This document shows positions 10,140-21,600 of a stretch of DNA of 64,000 nt, one piece after another; position 1 is the first letter of the stretch; each line of letters opens with the position of its first letter. The position numbers were made by a program, and so were the translations under genes. A model generated the notes under the pieces. The model did no database searches. It was given only the letters and a program-made list of their open reading frames with translations, and was not told the origin of the DNA. The stretch is from Lumbricus terrestris (Eukaryota; Annelida; Clitellata; Crassiclitellata; Lumbricidae), in assembly GCA_949752735.1 (NCBI GenBank), contig OX457041.1, positions 31,243,377 through 31,307,376 on the forward strand, written 5' to 3'.

Positions 10140-11295
10140 GCTTTAGTCATTTTATTTCTGTCAGGTAACCAATTTTTCAAACATCTCGCCATTGCCATGT
10201 GATGACATTCTATGTCTTAGTTACTACAATGATGACAAATTTCATCACCTACCGGTCTGATGGCAATGTGAACTGGGAGACATTAAGTGACTTGCAGTAT
10301 TTAAAGTATTTGGTAGAGATAGAAGTTGAATTATAGTATTGAAATTTAACTTTGGAGGGCAGAGTACTGGAGCAGGTCACGAAGTTTGTATATCTAGGAG
10401 GGTTAATAACAGAGGATGGAAAATGCACGGAGAACATCAAAAGACGAATCGGCCTAGCATGCGCAGTGTTTGGCACACTTGGCAAAATGTGGAAGACGAA
10501 CAGCATCTCGATCACAACGAAGATGAAACTCTTATGGAACTGTGGTGGTACTGATACTGCTGTATGGATCAGAGTGCTGGCGTCTACGTAGAGAGGACGA
10601 GAGAAGATTGCTGGTGGCTGAAATGGGCTGGCTGAGGAGAATCATGGGCAGGAGCAGAAGGGAGAGAATCAGGAACGAGAAGACAAGAGAGGAGCTGGGC
10701 GCAGAAGAAACGGTGGTGGACAAAATCAGGAAAAGAAGGTTCAGATGGTTGGGTCATGTGGAGCGAATGGAGAGAAAAAACAACCAATTGCGGCCTTGCA
10801 TGGGCATGTAGAAGGAGAGAAAAGCAGAGGAAGACAACCAAAGATAAGGATGGACAACGTCAGGGAGGATCTGAAGGAGATGGATATTAGCATGTCAAGA
10901 GCAAAGGATCTCACCAGAAATAGACAAGTCTGGAGAAGTCATGTGGGAGCCTCATCATCGTCGCACGACTGACGGAAGAGAGAGCAAAGAGAAAGAAAGA
11001 GATTCAACTTTCAAAATACCTGTACCAGTGTACCTCCATAACATTTACACTAGCAATTTTTACATTTCTGCTGATGTTCAGCCCAAGGTTCTGCTGTCTG
11101 AAGTGGAAATGATGCACTTCATGATAAAAGTTGACATGAAGTGCTGATCAATGCTTCAAAATAATCATGGTTTATTGTTGTATTAAAACATCCCCAGCTG
11201 CAGCAGCAGCACACTGTTTTGAACAAAACTGCCAGAGTTGAGTTTAAAGCCTTCATTTAAACATCTAATCTACCTATTGATTTTAAGATACTGCA
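10140..11295. repeat. Tandem unit C, interrupted by a LINE fragment
   Basis: It is nearly identical to unit B over 10140-10340 and 11018-11290. It retains a frame reading 'TTMMTNFITYRSDGNVNWET' to a stop at about 10333-10335, and 'PKVLLSEVEMMHFMIKVDMK' ending at 11147. It lacks the hAT copy present in unit B but carries a LINE piece absent from unit B. Confidence 0.6.
10350..10985 (+). pseudogene. Non-LTR retrotransposon (RTE/L1-like) RT C-terminus, frameshifted
   Basis: Two frames must be joined. The first reads 'VTKFVYLGGLITEDGKC' and 'SITTKMKLL'. The next reads 'LILLYGSECWRLRREDERRL', 'WLRRIMG' and 'RFRWLGHVERM'. The frame then returns to 'GRQPKIRMDNVREDLKEMD' and 'DLTRNRQVWRSHV'. This is the classic tail of endonuclease/RT non-LTR elements (LYGSExW...RLRWxGHV.RM...GRPxxRW). 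Frameshifts near 10540 and 10805 kill it. A related 3' fragment is at 39777-39944. Confidence 0.85.
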
Positions 11296-11398
11296 TCTTG
11301 ATTGTTTTCTCCATTCAATTCTACTTCTTGTTAGCATTTATGCCCATTATTTGGGCAAGCCTTCGCTAATGCCAAATGCTGACTATATAGTCCGAATC

Positions 11399-11470
11399 AG
11401 TGGTCTCAAACATGCGGCCTGTGGACCTGATTACCTGGTAATGCGGCCCGCGACAGCCACATGGATTTTG
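11399..11470. mobile_element. hAT element terminus, solitary
   Basis: CAGTGGTCTCAAACATGCGGCC matches the terminus of the 35805-36679 element. No partner terminus was found, so the copy is probably truncated by the neighbouring MITE. Confidence 0.5.
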
Positions 11471-11501
11471 TTTTTTTAAAAGACTTGGGTCGTATGGGAA
11501 G

Positions 11502-11943
11502 CAGTAACGGCGCTAGGGGGGGTTAAGCACCCCAAAAAAGCCATCCGGCTTTTTTACATGTAACAGGGCTTTTTTTAACGTGCAGTTCTACACAAAATGT
11601 GCAGTTCTAAATGGATTCGTGCAGTTGTAGAAGCACTTCTGTCACGTTTCGTGCAGTTAAAACTAGTAAAAATAGGTCATTTTCCTCAGATGGGGAGTAA
11701 TTTACCATAGAGGATGAGAAAGGAGAGAAGAGGATGTGCAGTTCTAAAAATTCCTTAAAAACAGCCCTGACATGTAAAAATGAAACATTTCCATGATCAG
11801 CCCCCTAAAAACTGAAACCATATCCACAAGATTTTGACCAAATGACTAAAAAAAAGGTTGTTAGAAATTTTGGCGGGTGAAAATGGAAAATTTCCTCCAG
11901 AGAAATTCAGCCCTCCCAAAACTGAAATCCTGTGCTGCCGCTG
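11502..11943. mobile_element. hAT-type MITE of the GGCGGCGC family, carrying a second MITE
   Basis: Left CAGTAACGGCGCTAGG and right TGTGCTGCCGCTG are inverted matches. The duplication ATGGGAAG is perfect (11494-11501 and 11944-11951). The inside repeats the 'GACTAAAAAAAAGGTTGTTA' type filler seen at 5.2 and 63.3 kb. Confidence 0.85.
11564..11769. mobile_element. 206-bp hAT-type MITE nested in the previous one
   Basis: Termini CAGGGCTTTTTTTA and the inverse of CAGGGCTGTTTTTA. The perfect 8-bp duplication ACATGTAA lies at 11556-11563 and 11770-11777. GTGCAGTT(C/G)TA recurs six times or so inside. The left end of another copy starts at 63946. Confidence 0.9.
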
Positions 11944-12019
11944 ATGGGAAGACTGACCTTCGTGCACGGAAGATAGGACACATTTTGGCGACTGCATTCT
12001 TGGTTGGTGGTCCCAAATG

Positions 12020-12240
12020 TTGAAAAAGTCTTCCACTGGAAATCAGATCGGCCGCCTCAGTGGACTTTCAAATCAAAGGTTAATTCCTATTTGTTTGCTA
12101 AGGCTTATACCTCTGTTAACCGTTTGCGAGGCACCCTTGTAGCAGTCTGGCCGGCGCCTCGCGGCCATGTTACGGCGCCATCGTTACTATTACTACTTCT
12201 ACTACACAGTCAATATATGTCTAAGTAATTTTTTATTGCC
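12020..12240 (+). repeat. Degenerate LINE 3' end
   Basis: The frame reads 'WTFKSKVNSYLFAKAYTSVN' and is followed by TTACTATTACTACTTCTACT. That looks like the C-terminus plus simple-repeat tail of an L2/CR1-like element. It is short and decayed. Confidence 0.4.
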
Positions 12241-12508
12241 AAATGCACCAACCCCTGTATTGACCCATTTATATTCCCGGAATCGAGAAAATGACCCAGG
12301 ATTACATTTCCTATTTGGTACAGAGCATGAACAAAGGCATGTGGAAGAAACAGCTTGGATATGCAGAGGAAGCAACGCTTCCTAATCAACTGACAATAAA
12401 GTAGTGCAAGTTCCTTTACAACCTGCCAATGTGTGTTGTTCCTTTAGCAATTTCATTCCATCAAATAATAAAGAGCTCGAGAATTATTTTATAATATTGC
12501 AGTTGCTG

Positions 12509-12610
12509 CTAATGTTCTTCATCTTCAATTTCTGACTTCACAAGACAGACCACCTCATTGACTGTTTCTGGGGAAAATAATTCAACCCCTGTGTCTGAAT
12601 CTGACAAATC
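12509..12610 (-). CDS. Candidate terminal coding exon (BANP exon 9)
   Basis: A good acceptor (TTGATCTGTTTCAG) precedes 33 codons and TAG at 12511-12509. The product 'DLSDSDTGVELFSPETVNEV' continues acidic to 'KSEIEDEEH'. It starts in phase 0, the phase in which BANP exon 8 ends, and no other minus-strand exon was found between them. Assignment to BANP is inference, because this tail is not similar to the vertebrate C-terminus. It could end a different gene. No AATAAA was found just downstream on this strand. Confidence 0.5.
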   Translation of the reverse strand, partial: DLSDSDTGVELFSPETVNEVVCLVKSEIEDEEH

Positions 12611-15600
12611 CTGAAACAGATCAATAACCCTCAACTTCAGTGAAAATGTTAATGGTCATTAATATTTATATAGCACCTGTTAAAACAACTGCTTAATCGT
12701 AAAGTTGGATGATTTGATTGATTGTGAATGATGATCTCAGTCAAAATATTTTCAGTATGGACGTAGCAACATTCCTTTTACTACTGGGTCTGTATGCACA
12801 TGACTAGGCATAGGCTAATCTACATAGGCGTAGGGGACATTTTAGCAGTGGGGGAGCCAAAATTTTCATTCTGTCAGAAAAATATAAATCCGGAATAATT
12901 ATATGGCTGTGTCTCTAAACAAAAGTGGAGTCTGTTCTTGCGCCTACACTCTGGGAGAAAGGGCAGAGTGGCAAATACCCTGTGCCCGGCTACTTTTAGG
13001 GGGCACAGGCCTGGCAGTTATAGACCTACATACAAAGTTTGTGATTTATGCCTTTTGAAGCATTTTATTGCTGACACTTAAATACACCGTGATTCTAAAA
13101 AAGTAAGCCAAATTGTTTTTCATATATCTCTAATGCGTGATAACATATCAAGCTAAAATTTTCAAAATATTTAGAGAATTGGACCAAAAATATGATTCCA
13201 AAATTTCATGAGATAAAGTTGAACGGAAAAAAATATATGAATCTTTCATCTTCATATGCCGAAATTTCAGTTTACAAGCAATTTTCTCTTAGATTCAATA
13301 AAATGTAAGTCATAATGTTTATCTTATATCTTTAAGGCCTGAAAAAATCAAACTAAAATTTCCCCAATATTTAGAGAATTGAACCAAGAATAAGATTCCA
13401 AAATATATCATAAATTGGAACTGATAGAAAGATCTGAATCTTTCAGCTTCATCTGCCGAAATTTCATTTTTCAGCAAGTCTGTTATGGTGTTCTTTGCAG
13501 TTTATCTACCTGTAATCAGAAATCTAGCCCCAGAAGGCTGCTTTGTTTTTCAACAGGACAGTGCCCCCAGCCCACGACATCACTGGTCACGTGACTCCAA
13601 GGGGCATGGCTGAAAATGATTGTACTAGCCATGTTCTCCCTCTACTTGTTTATTTTAACACTTTTTCCAGGCACTCCTAGCATGTTGGGTGCTTGTATCA
13701 ACACAACACTATGTGTGAAATATTTAATTTATTAATTGCTCTTGGTCGCGTTGTAGTCAAGCTGTATATTTGCTCATAATATTACCACCTATAAGCCGAC
13801 TCTTCATCGATAATATTTCTTTTAAGACCAGCGCTCTTCTGTCAGTTGCTCATTTGTCGGCCACTTTCTTGACGGGGTACCGATGGTGACTCTGTCTCAG
13901 GCCTCGCTGCATGAAACAGTTGTCCTGACCATGTAATGTAATGAATGTACTATCCCTGGAGGTGTTTAAATCAAAGGTCAAGACCTATCTTTTAATACAA
14001 TGATATGACTGCCATCTAACTTCTGGACTGATGTACAGCACCCTTATCATCTTATTATTAAATATTAGCAATATTTATTATTATTAATTATTATTATCAG
14101 CATAAAACAATGATCACAACAAACAAGAGCATATGACCTTGAATATTGTACTAGATGCCTACCATAACCTGTGTGCCATTTAGTACTCTGATGTTTAACT
14201 GTGAAAGTTGTTCGGGAGTGGCATTTATCAGCTGGATTTTTTGACTTCCTGTTTCCATCATCATCAGCTGAGATATATTCACATCCTTAAAAACAAGTCA
14301 AAAGTTAGTAAAATCCTGCCAGCAGAACAACACATGTATGTAGGCCATACACTCGTACATGTACGCACACACAGCAAACAATCGGCTATAATTAGGGCTG
14401 TTGAAATTTTAGTAAAATGTAACCTGGTGACCCAAGCTCAGTCTGAATGGATACCCAAAAGTCCATCACTGAGTAAGCACTTTAATAAAACCACACTTGT
14501 TTATGGAATAACCAAGTTGACATTTTCCACCAAATACTGAATCCGAGCGAGTATTTGGATATACTATACTAACTGGGGTACCCGACGTTGCCCGCGAAAT
14601 TTAGGATTCTGTAACGCCCGCCCCTATCGGCCTCCCCGGAGTCGCCACTTCCGGATCCTCGCTCGATATGGCCGCGTGCTGCTGTAGACGAGCTCTAGAG
14701 ATAGAGGGAGGACAGGAGGAGGTGACCTCAGGGTTCGAATCCCATCGATGGAAAGGCGGCCAGTCATTTCGACTGCCGAACTCCCTATATGAAATTGGCG
14801 GCCTACTAGCCAATCTATCACTTCTTCGCAATATACCAGGTTGTGTGAAATCTTTAGGCCTAGCACCCAAAGTTTCCTCCAGGGCAATGGTCGAGTGGTA
14901 TGGCGCGTCCGCAGTGGTGAAAGCGGTGGACCTCGGTCCAAGGTTCAGATCTACAGCAGGCTTAGGTACCGGCGATGCCTCTAACCTTTCCAATCGGGAT
15001 ACCACTTCCGTCAGCGCTTCCCTGACATTTGATTGTACTGAGGAAATAGCATCGCTAACATTTGATTGCACCGCCAAGACATTAAACTCCACCGTGGCAA
15101 TCGCCTCCTGTGTGTCCCTGGCATGCATCTGCATAGCTTCTTGTGAAGACCTAGCGTGTGACTGGATTGCTTCATGAGTCGACTTAGCATTAGTTTGTAT
15201 TGCTTCATGAGTCGACTTAGCATTAGTTTGTATTGCTTCATGAGTCGACTTAGCATTAGTTTGTATTGCCTCGAGCAATATCTCCATCGAAGAAGGGGGC
15301 CTAGAAGGCTGAGCAGGAGTGACTGGCCTAGACTCCTCCATAGCGCTATAGAAATGACTTCTATCGTTATAGCTCACAATCAATCAAGTATTCATTCAAC
15401 GTCAGTTGCATTCAATGCCATCAAGGATCAAAGTCAGAAGTTTATCTAATATTTCTTATTATTCACAATCAATTGAATCTTCAATTGACATCAATTATGT
15501 TCAAAGCAATCAAACACAAAAGCCAGTAAGTTCAATTATCAGTTCCTATCCTTTGTAAAGACATTCAATGAAAATCAAATGCAACAATTCAATGCAAACA

Positions 15601-18600
15601 CCTATCAACCGGAGTATGCCTAAATTAAATCCCGATTGATTCTCAAGTCCCACAGCCAATTTCAGTTCAGCCCAAAATATCTTAATAACCGATCGTATTA
15701 ATTCCCCAATAAAGCGTACCTTATGTCCGAAGCCAAGGGACAAAGCCGATCGTGTGCGAAGAACAGCGTCGAAGGCGACGAAACACACAGAAAGGCGTCG
15801 AGTTTGAAACGCCCGAAAAGATCAGCTAAATCCGATGCTGATTTCTCGCAATGAACAACAATTTCGGCTATGTATCCAAGCCGTTTGAGAAAGACGCCCT
15901 TAGGCAAACATACGAACAACCGCTTCGCAACACAATTTCGAAGAACGAGAGCAGAGCGCTGACGATTCGAAGCCCACGATAAATCACTCCGTGTGACAGG
16001 GCGAAGAGAGGCCTTGACCGATTAATCCAGGAGTAGATCCAATGCGAAAGCGAAGGCAAAACTCGCAACAACGCTGATATATTTCTCGCAACAAACTAAC
16101 TCTTTTATTAAATCGACTCCATGTCGAGAGAGAATGAATCGCCAACAGAATTCTTGTATGCGCAACGACGAAGAAGACTAGTGCAAGCGAGCGCTTTATC
16201 CTGGCCACGCTTCACCAACTCGATCGAGCCTAAAACTACCAAAAGCCGCAATACATCCAGTTGCCTTGAAATCCTGTCCACGTCTGCGCTTTAGCTGCCC
16301 GCTCTCGCTTTTATAACTGCCTGGTCTGCAGAGCGTCCCCTTTACTACGCATGCGCAGCTAGAGAGCTGCACGCGCCAACCCAGCAGCAACGCAGCTGTT
16401 TCAAGGCGGCAAGAATTAGCTGCCACGTGCAGCTTCTGTGTATTCTCTCTTGTCTGCCTAGCAGTGGCTGTCTTTCTCCCTCTATCTCTCCTTCTGAAAA
16501 GCGACATCTGCCGTCAGTCACGTAGACCACAGATGCACCAGTTTAACCTTGCGAAAACACACATACACAGGCCCACACGCCTACAGTGTTTCCTTCTCAA
16601 TCTGTCCTCCTGTCTGTGCTTGTCTGGCTGGCTGTATTCCTCGCTCACTCTGTTCATCGGACCACCTCGGGCGAACCGTGTGATAATTTGCCTAATCGTT
16701 GACAGTAGGCGGCGAGGTCTTTCAAGTCAGCGAGCGACGATTGCCAATATCGTGGGAAAAATACACGAATATGATACAGCAGCTGCAACGCCTACATCAG
16801 CGGTCACTGTGACCCGTGTCAAGCGCAAATCAACATTAAAATCTAGGTCACAGGAAGGCACCGAAATAGAACAAATATATCAGATCCCTGAAACCCATAA
16901 TCGATCAGAAATTAAATAAAAATAATAATATAATAATATTATCGACCAGAAACCTGTAGCGTAGTTCTACGAACGCTACAATATTCTCGGCCCTCCCTGA
17001 TTTCAGGATCCTTTTAATTGGAAAAATGGATCCTGAAATGTTAGTAAGGCCATACTCCAATTTTTACATCAAGGATTCAAATGCAAGAATGAAGAAAATA
17101 TATGCGATGAACAGTCCTCAACGTGAGCATCACAAAGTTCACATTTTAGCGTTAAATGTCAGTTCCAGCGAAAGAAATAAACATTATTATAATTATCATT
17201 TTTATCATTATTTTTATATAGCTCCATCGCTAAGAGTTCCGTGAAGCTCCAAAACATTTATATATATAGTATATGTAAGCTTCCTTCAGTTCAGTTATGC
17301 ACCAAGAATCCTACGGCAACCATTGACTTAAGAACCCACGACACAGCTACAAAAACCATTAGGCCTACGTTACCTTTACAACAGGTCATCTTATTAATAG
17401 GCCACACATGGCATTTATCATCGATTCATCGAGACTCCTTTAGGCATTTCACTGTAGGAAAAAGTCTACATTTAAAGACACTCTAAGCAGTTAAACCTAA
17501 GTCTCTATAATCCCATTAACCTCAACATCTAATAAAGAACACTGCTATCATAGCAAATTACCTGAGACTGTGCACACAGCTAAAGTCTCTACATAGCTTA
17601 TAATTGTTATAACTATCCGTAGGCTCCCATCAAAGTTTACCGTAAGAGATTTAGCCTAACTTCAGCTCAACAGGCCACTGTCTTCATAACAACTTTCAGT
17701 AGTCCTACGTTATTATTAAAAATGCCACCAATTATGTGCAGAAACTAATTTATAAATAGGCCAGCGCAACATTAGGCCTATTAGCCTGTCTCGGTTCCAG
17801 CAAACCAAATTAAAATGCACAGAATAATTACAATACAAAAGCTTAACTAGGTCAACTTAATATACTGTAATTAACGCTAAAATACAATGCTACACTGCTT
17901 AATCATAATCATAGAAAATCATAGGCCTATCAAAAAGACCATCATGATTTCAATACTAAGATTACAGTCTACGAAGGGATCTATAGTTAGGCCGTTTTAG
18001 TCTGTTTTTAGTCCACTATTAATCCTATGCATCACTGCATGGCATCTATGCCTATCATCCTTTCTTCATTCTATTACCGCATGCATCAGACCACCCACGC
18101 GCCTGGGAAACGACGATCGCTAATTATAATCGCCGCTCACTATTCTCCGACGCCATGCATCTACAGCGTGCGTCTCTTAAAATCCTGTGGGAATTAGGCA
18201 ACAAACATGATCCTTTTACATGTAGGTTAAAGTGCATCGTACGACTAAGGTCGCGCTGACCTGCACAAAGTTAGGCCTAATTAGCGCTCATAAAAGTAGG
18301 ATAGAAATTAGGCCTACCACATATCTGGCGCCTGTATTAACTATCAACCTTCAAATCCAGGCCTACTATCAAATCATGATTATATAGTCCCATAATAATT
18401 TTAACGACGTTACTTATAACTGCGCAGCTGAACATTATCCTTCCGTCGGTCCATCCACGACGGTCAATCGTTCACCGCCTATGTGTCACACAGACCACCC
18501 CGTTGCTCTCCCCACTCCGGCCGTATGCGAGAGAAGAGCGTGGGAAATAGGTGCCTAAAAATCACCCATGTAGGTTAACTTAAAGTCCCACCGACTTTGC

Positions 18601-21600
18601 ACAGCACTGTCATTAGCGCTTTCGAAATTAGGTCAATCAGTGAATCATATAAAGCCTGTATTAAACTAATATTATTCATAAATCCTACATGGCCGTTTAT
18701 ATCCATTGCAACTCAAATAGAAAATAAAATGGCCAATATTATTCACCATTCCTACACGGGCACGCGTTCCTATTTATTCTATGCCCAGACCAAGTTAATG
18801 TTAGGCCTCACAGTTTAATCATATAATTCCATTGCAGGCGGGAATCAGGCAAAACGGCAAAACTAATGCAAAAATTACACAGCATAACTAAATTATCGCC
18901 TATTCCTCAGCGTTAGGCTATTAAAACAAGTAGGCCTATCATCCTAATTGATATAAAATGCCGAAATTTGTCTTCAAATCCTCAGAATTATATGGGCTCA
19001 TCACGGCAAACTATATATATATATATAGGCCTAATCCCGACAGATTGCAGTTAAGCGCAATATGGGCCTTAAAGCATTCATTCAGCGCCTCTAAATCATC
19101 AGTTACGCATCCATACAATTATATATATATGCGATGACAATAGTTACGCATATAAAAACTCTATACACAGAAATTAGGAGCATTAAACTTTAACTGTGCA
19201 AATCTCTTAAAATTATTTTTCATAAATCAGATTATAGATAAAGCGGAATATAGGCCTAATGCAAATTTCCCCTCCGAGCATTAACTCAGAAACATATAGG
19301 CCTACTATTTCACCGCAGGTCATAATATCACATAATCACATCATCATGGCTAATTCCACTGCAAGTCTAAGTTCAAGGTCACATAATCGTCATCAATGGC
19401 CTTAACTAAAATAGGCAACCTTATATATACATCAACAGGTAAAACCAATATTTATATAGCGCAATGCAGGCAATGACAGTCCAGTTTTCTGTCTACAGCA
19501 GAGGCAATAATAAAATCGTCCATCGCTTCATTGCAAATGCAATACAATACTAATCTATATCACCATTGCAAACATTAATCAGACAGTCGGCAATGCAATA
19601 CAAATATTAATACGATGCCATACATATATGAATGCACAACATACGATGCAAGAATACAGTTATTCACACAGTAACACACACACATGTAAATCAAAAATGT
19701 ATTCATCAAAATCAAAATAAAACATGGTTACAGATGCTTCTGCATTCATAACGGCCGCGAATTAAGCGGTATCTAAGAACAGTACCGGGCCGGCCTCGTA
19801 ATGGTGCGGCGGGGTCTTGACAGTTCCACAGGGGCGTCGTTAGTGTCCTCGGTTCCTGGGAACTCGATCGGTTCCTGCGGTTGTAGGTCAGGTTCGGTCC
19901 AACCTGACGGAGGTTCACCCAGGTACGGCTTCAATTTGTCGACGTACACAAGCAGCGCTTGTGATCTGGCGGACTTCTGGATCCGGAACAAGACCGGACT
20001 CACTTGCTCCATGATACGGTAAGGGCCACAGAACCACTTAGCCCATTTATCCTTGATACGGGTGTACTTCCGGGGATAGTAATAGTACACCCACTGTCCT
20101 TTCGTGAACGACGGCTTTTTGACTCGTAGATCATACCGGAAAGCACGGCGGACGGCCTGCTTTTGCATGCACTCCCGAGCCAACTGGAACACGTCTCGCA
20201 TCTCTTCCGTTCTTTTCTGGATGTAATCGTTCACTGACAGCTGTTCATTGTTCTGGTTACAGTCCCCAAGTACCAGATCGATTGGAAGGCACGTTTCTCT
20301 CCCAAGAAAAAGTTTGTTCGGCGTGAACCCCGTGCTTTCGTGTTGACTAGCCCGGTACGCTCCCATAATCCACGGCAGGTGAACGTCCCAGTCTTTCTGA
20401 TTCTGTGCGACAACTTTGCCGAGCATGGAATTTAAGGTTCGATGTAGGCGTTCTACTGTTCCATTCGTGCTCGGTTTATAAGGTGACGTCCTGATTTTGT
20501 CAATTTGCATCAAGCGGCATAGATCTCGGAACAAGGCGGCCTCGAAACAGGGACCCTGGTCGGTCAGAAGCTGTTTAGGGCAGCCGAATCTAGGAATCCA
20601 CTGGTCCATCAACATCCGGGCCACGGTTGCGGCTTCCTGGTTGCGGATAGGGTAGGCCTCCGCCCAACGGCTATAATGATCAATCACGGTCATGATATAG
20701 TGATATCCACGACTGGATACAGGATGTGGTCCGGTTATGTCGACGCCAAGACATTCCATTGGTTCACCGACGGCCATATCCTGGAGTGGTCCTTGCCTGG
20801 GTGGTTTCCCTCTGATGTACCGGGCGCAGCTGTCACATCGCTTCAGTTGTTGGTATACTTGTTCTCCCCAGCCCGGCCAGTAGGCTCGCTGTCGTACTTG
20901 TGCCGCGGTTCGTCGGACACCCAAATGCCCTCCGGACATCCCCTCATGTGCAAGACGGATGATGGTCTCTCGTCGCCCGACCGGAGGTATCAACTGGTAG
21001 CGAACAGGCTCACCGTCAGAGTTCAGCCAAGCTCGATACAATAGTCCATTTCTAACAGTTAACTGAGGCCATTGATGAATCAAGGTTTTAGTCATCGCAC
21101 TGCAACTCCGTATCTTCTCTCCGGTTGGCATTTCAGTTGTTGTCATCATCCATTGCAGAATCCAGTTTAGGTCCGGATCTTGCCGTTGTTCTTCTGCCAT
21201 GACCAGCGGATCCCAATCGGTCAGTTCAGTCGAGGTTGGTTGAGATGGCAGGCGTCGCTCTTGGATGACGTTGACCGGGTTTGGCCTTCGCGACAGCGCA
21301 TCCGCATTTTGGTGTGCTGCACCGGACCGATGTTGTATTTCAAATTCGAATTCCTCCATGACTGAGAGCCAACGTGCCTGTTGTCCTATCGGCAACGGTG
21401 TCCTGCGTAGCCATTGGAGCGCTGAGTGGTCTGTTCGTAGGATAAATTTTCGTCCAAGAAGATATGGTCTGAACGCTTTCAGAAAGTTGATCACCGCCAA
21501 CAACTCCCTCCTCGTCACGTCGTAATTTTGTTCCGCCACGGAACACACTCTGCTCCCGTAACATATAACCCGTTCCTGTGACTCCTGTATTTGAGATAGG

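Noticed and set aside
12270..12415. Plus-strand frame 'MTQDYISYLVQSMNKGMWKK' ending in a stop
   Set aside because: No acceptor or credible upstream exon was found and it overlaps LINE-like remnants; not strong enough to call.
14208..14540. 110-codon plus ORF
   Set aside because: AT-rich, no domain, no splice or promoter context.
14668..15177. 169-codon plus ORF (and identical 25549-26058)
   Set aside because: Antisense shadow of the gag frame in both LTRs.
16464..16919. 151-codon plus ORF in the LTR (and 27345-27800)
   Set aside because: Antisense to the LTR U3, no domain, duplicated with the LTR. Kept only as a possible chance ORF.
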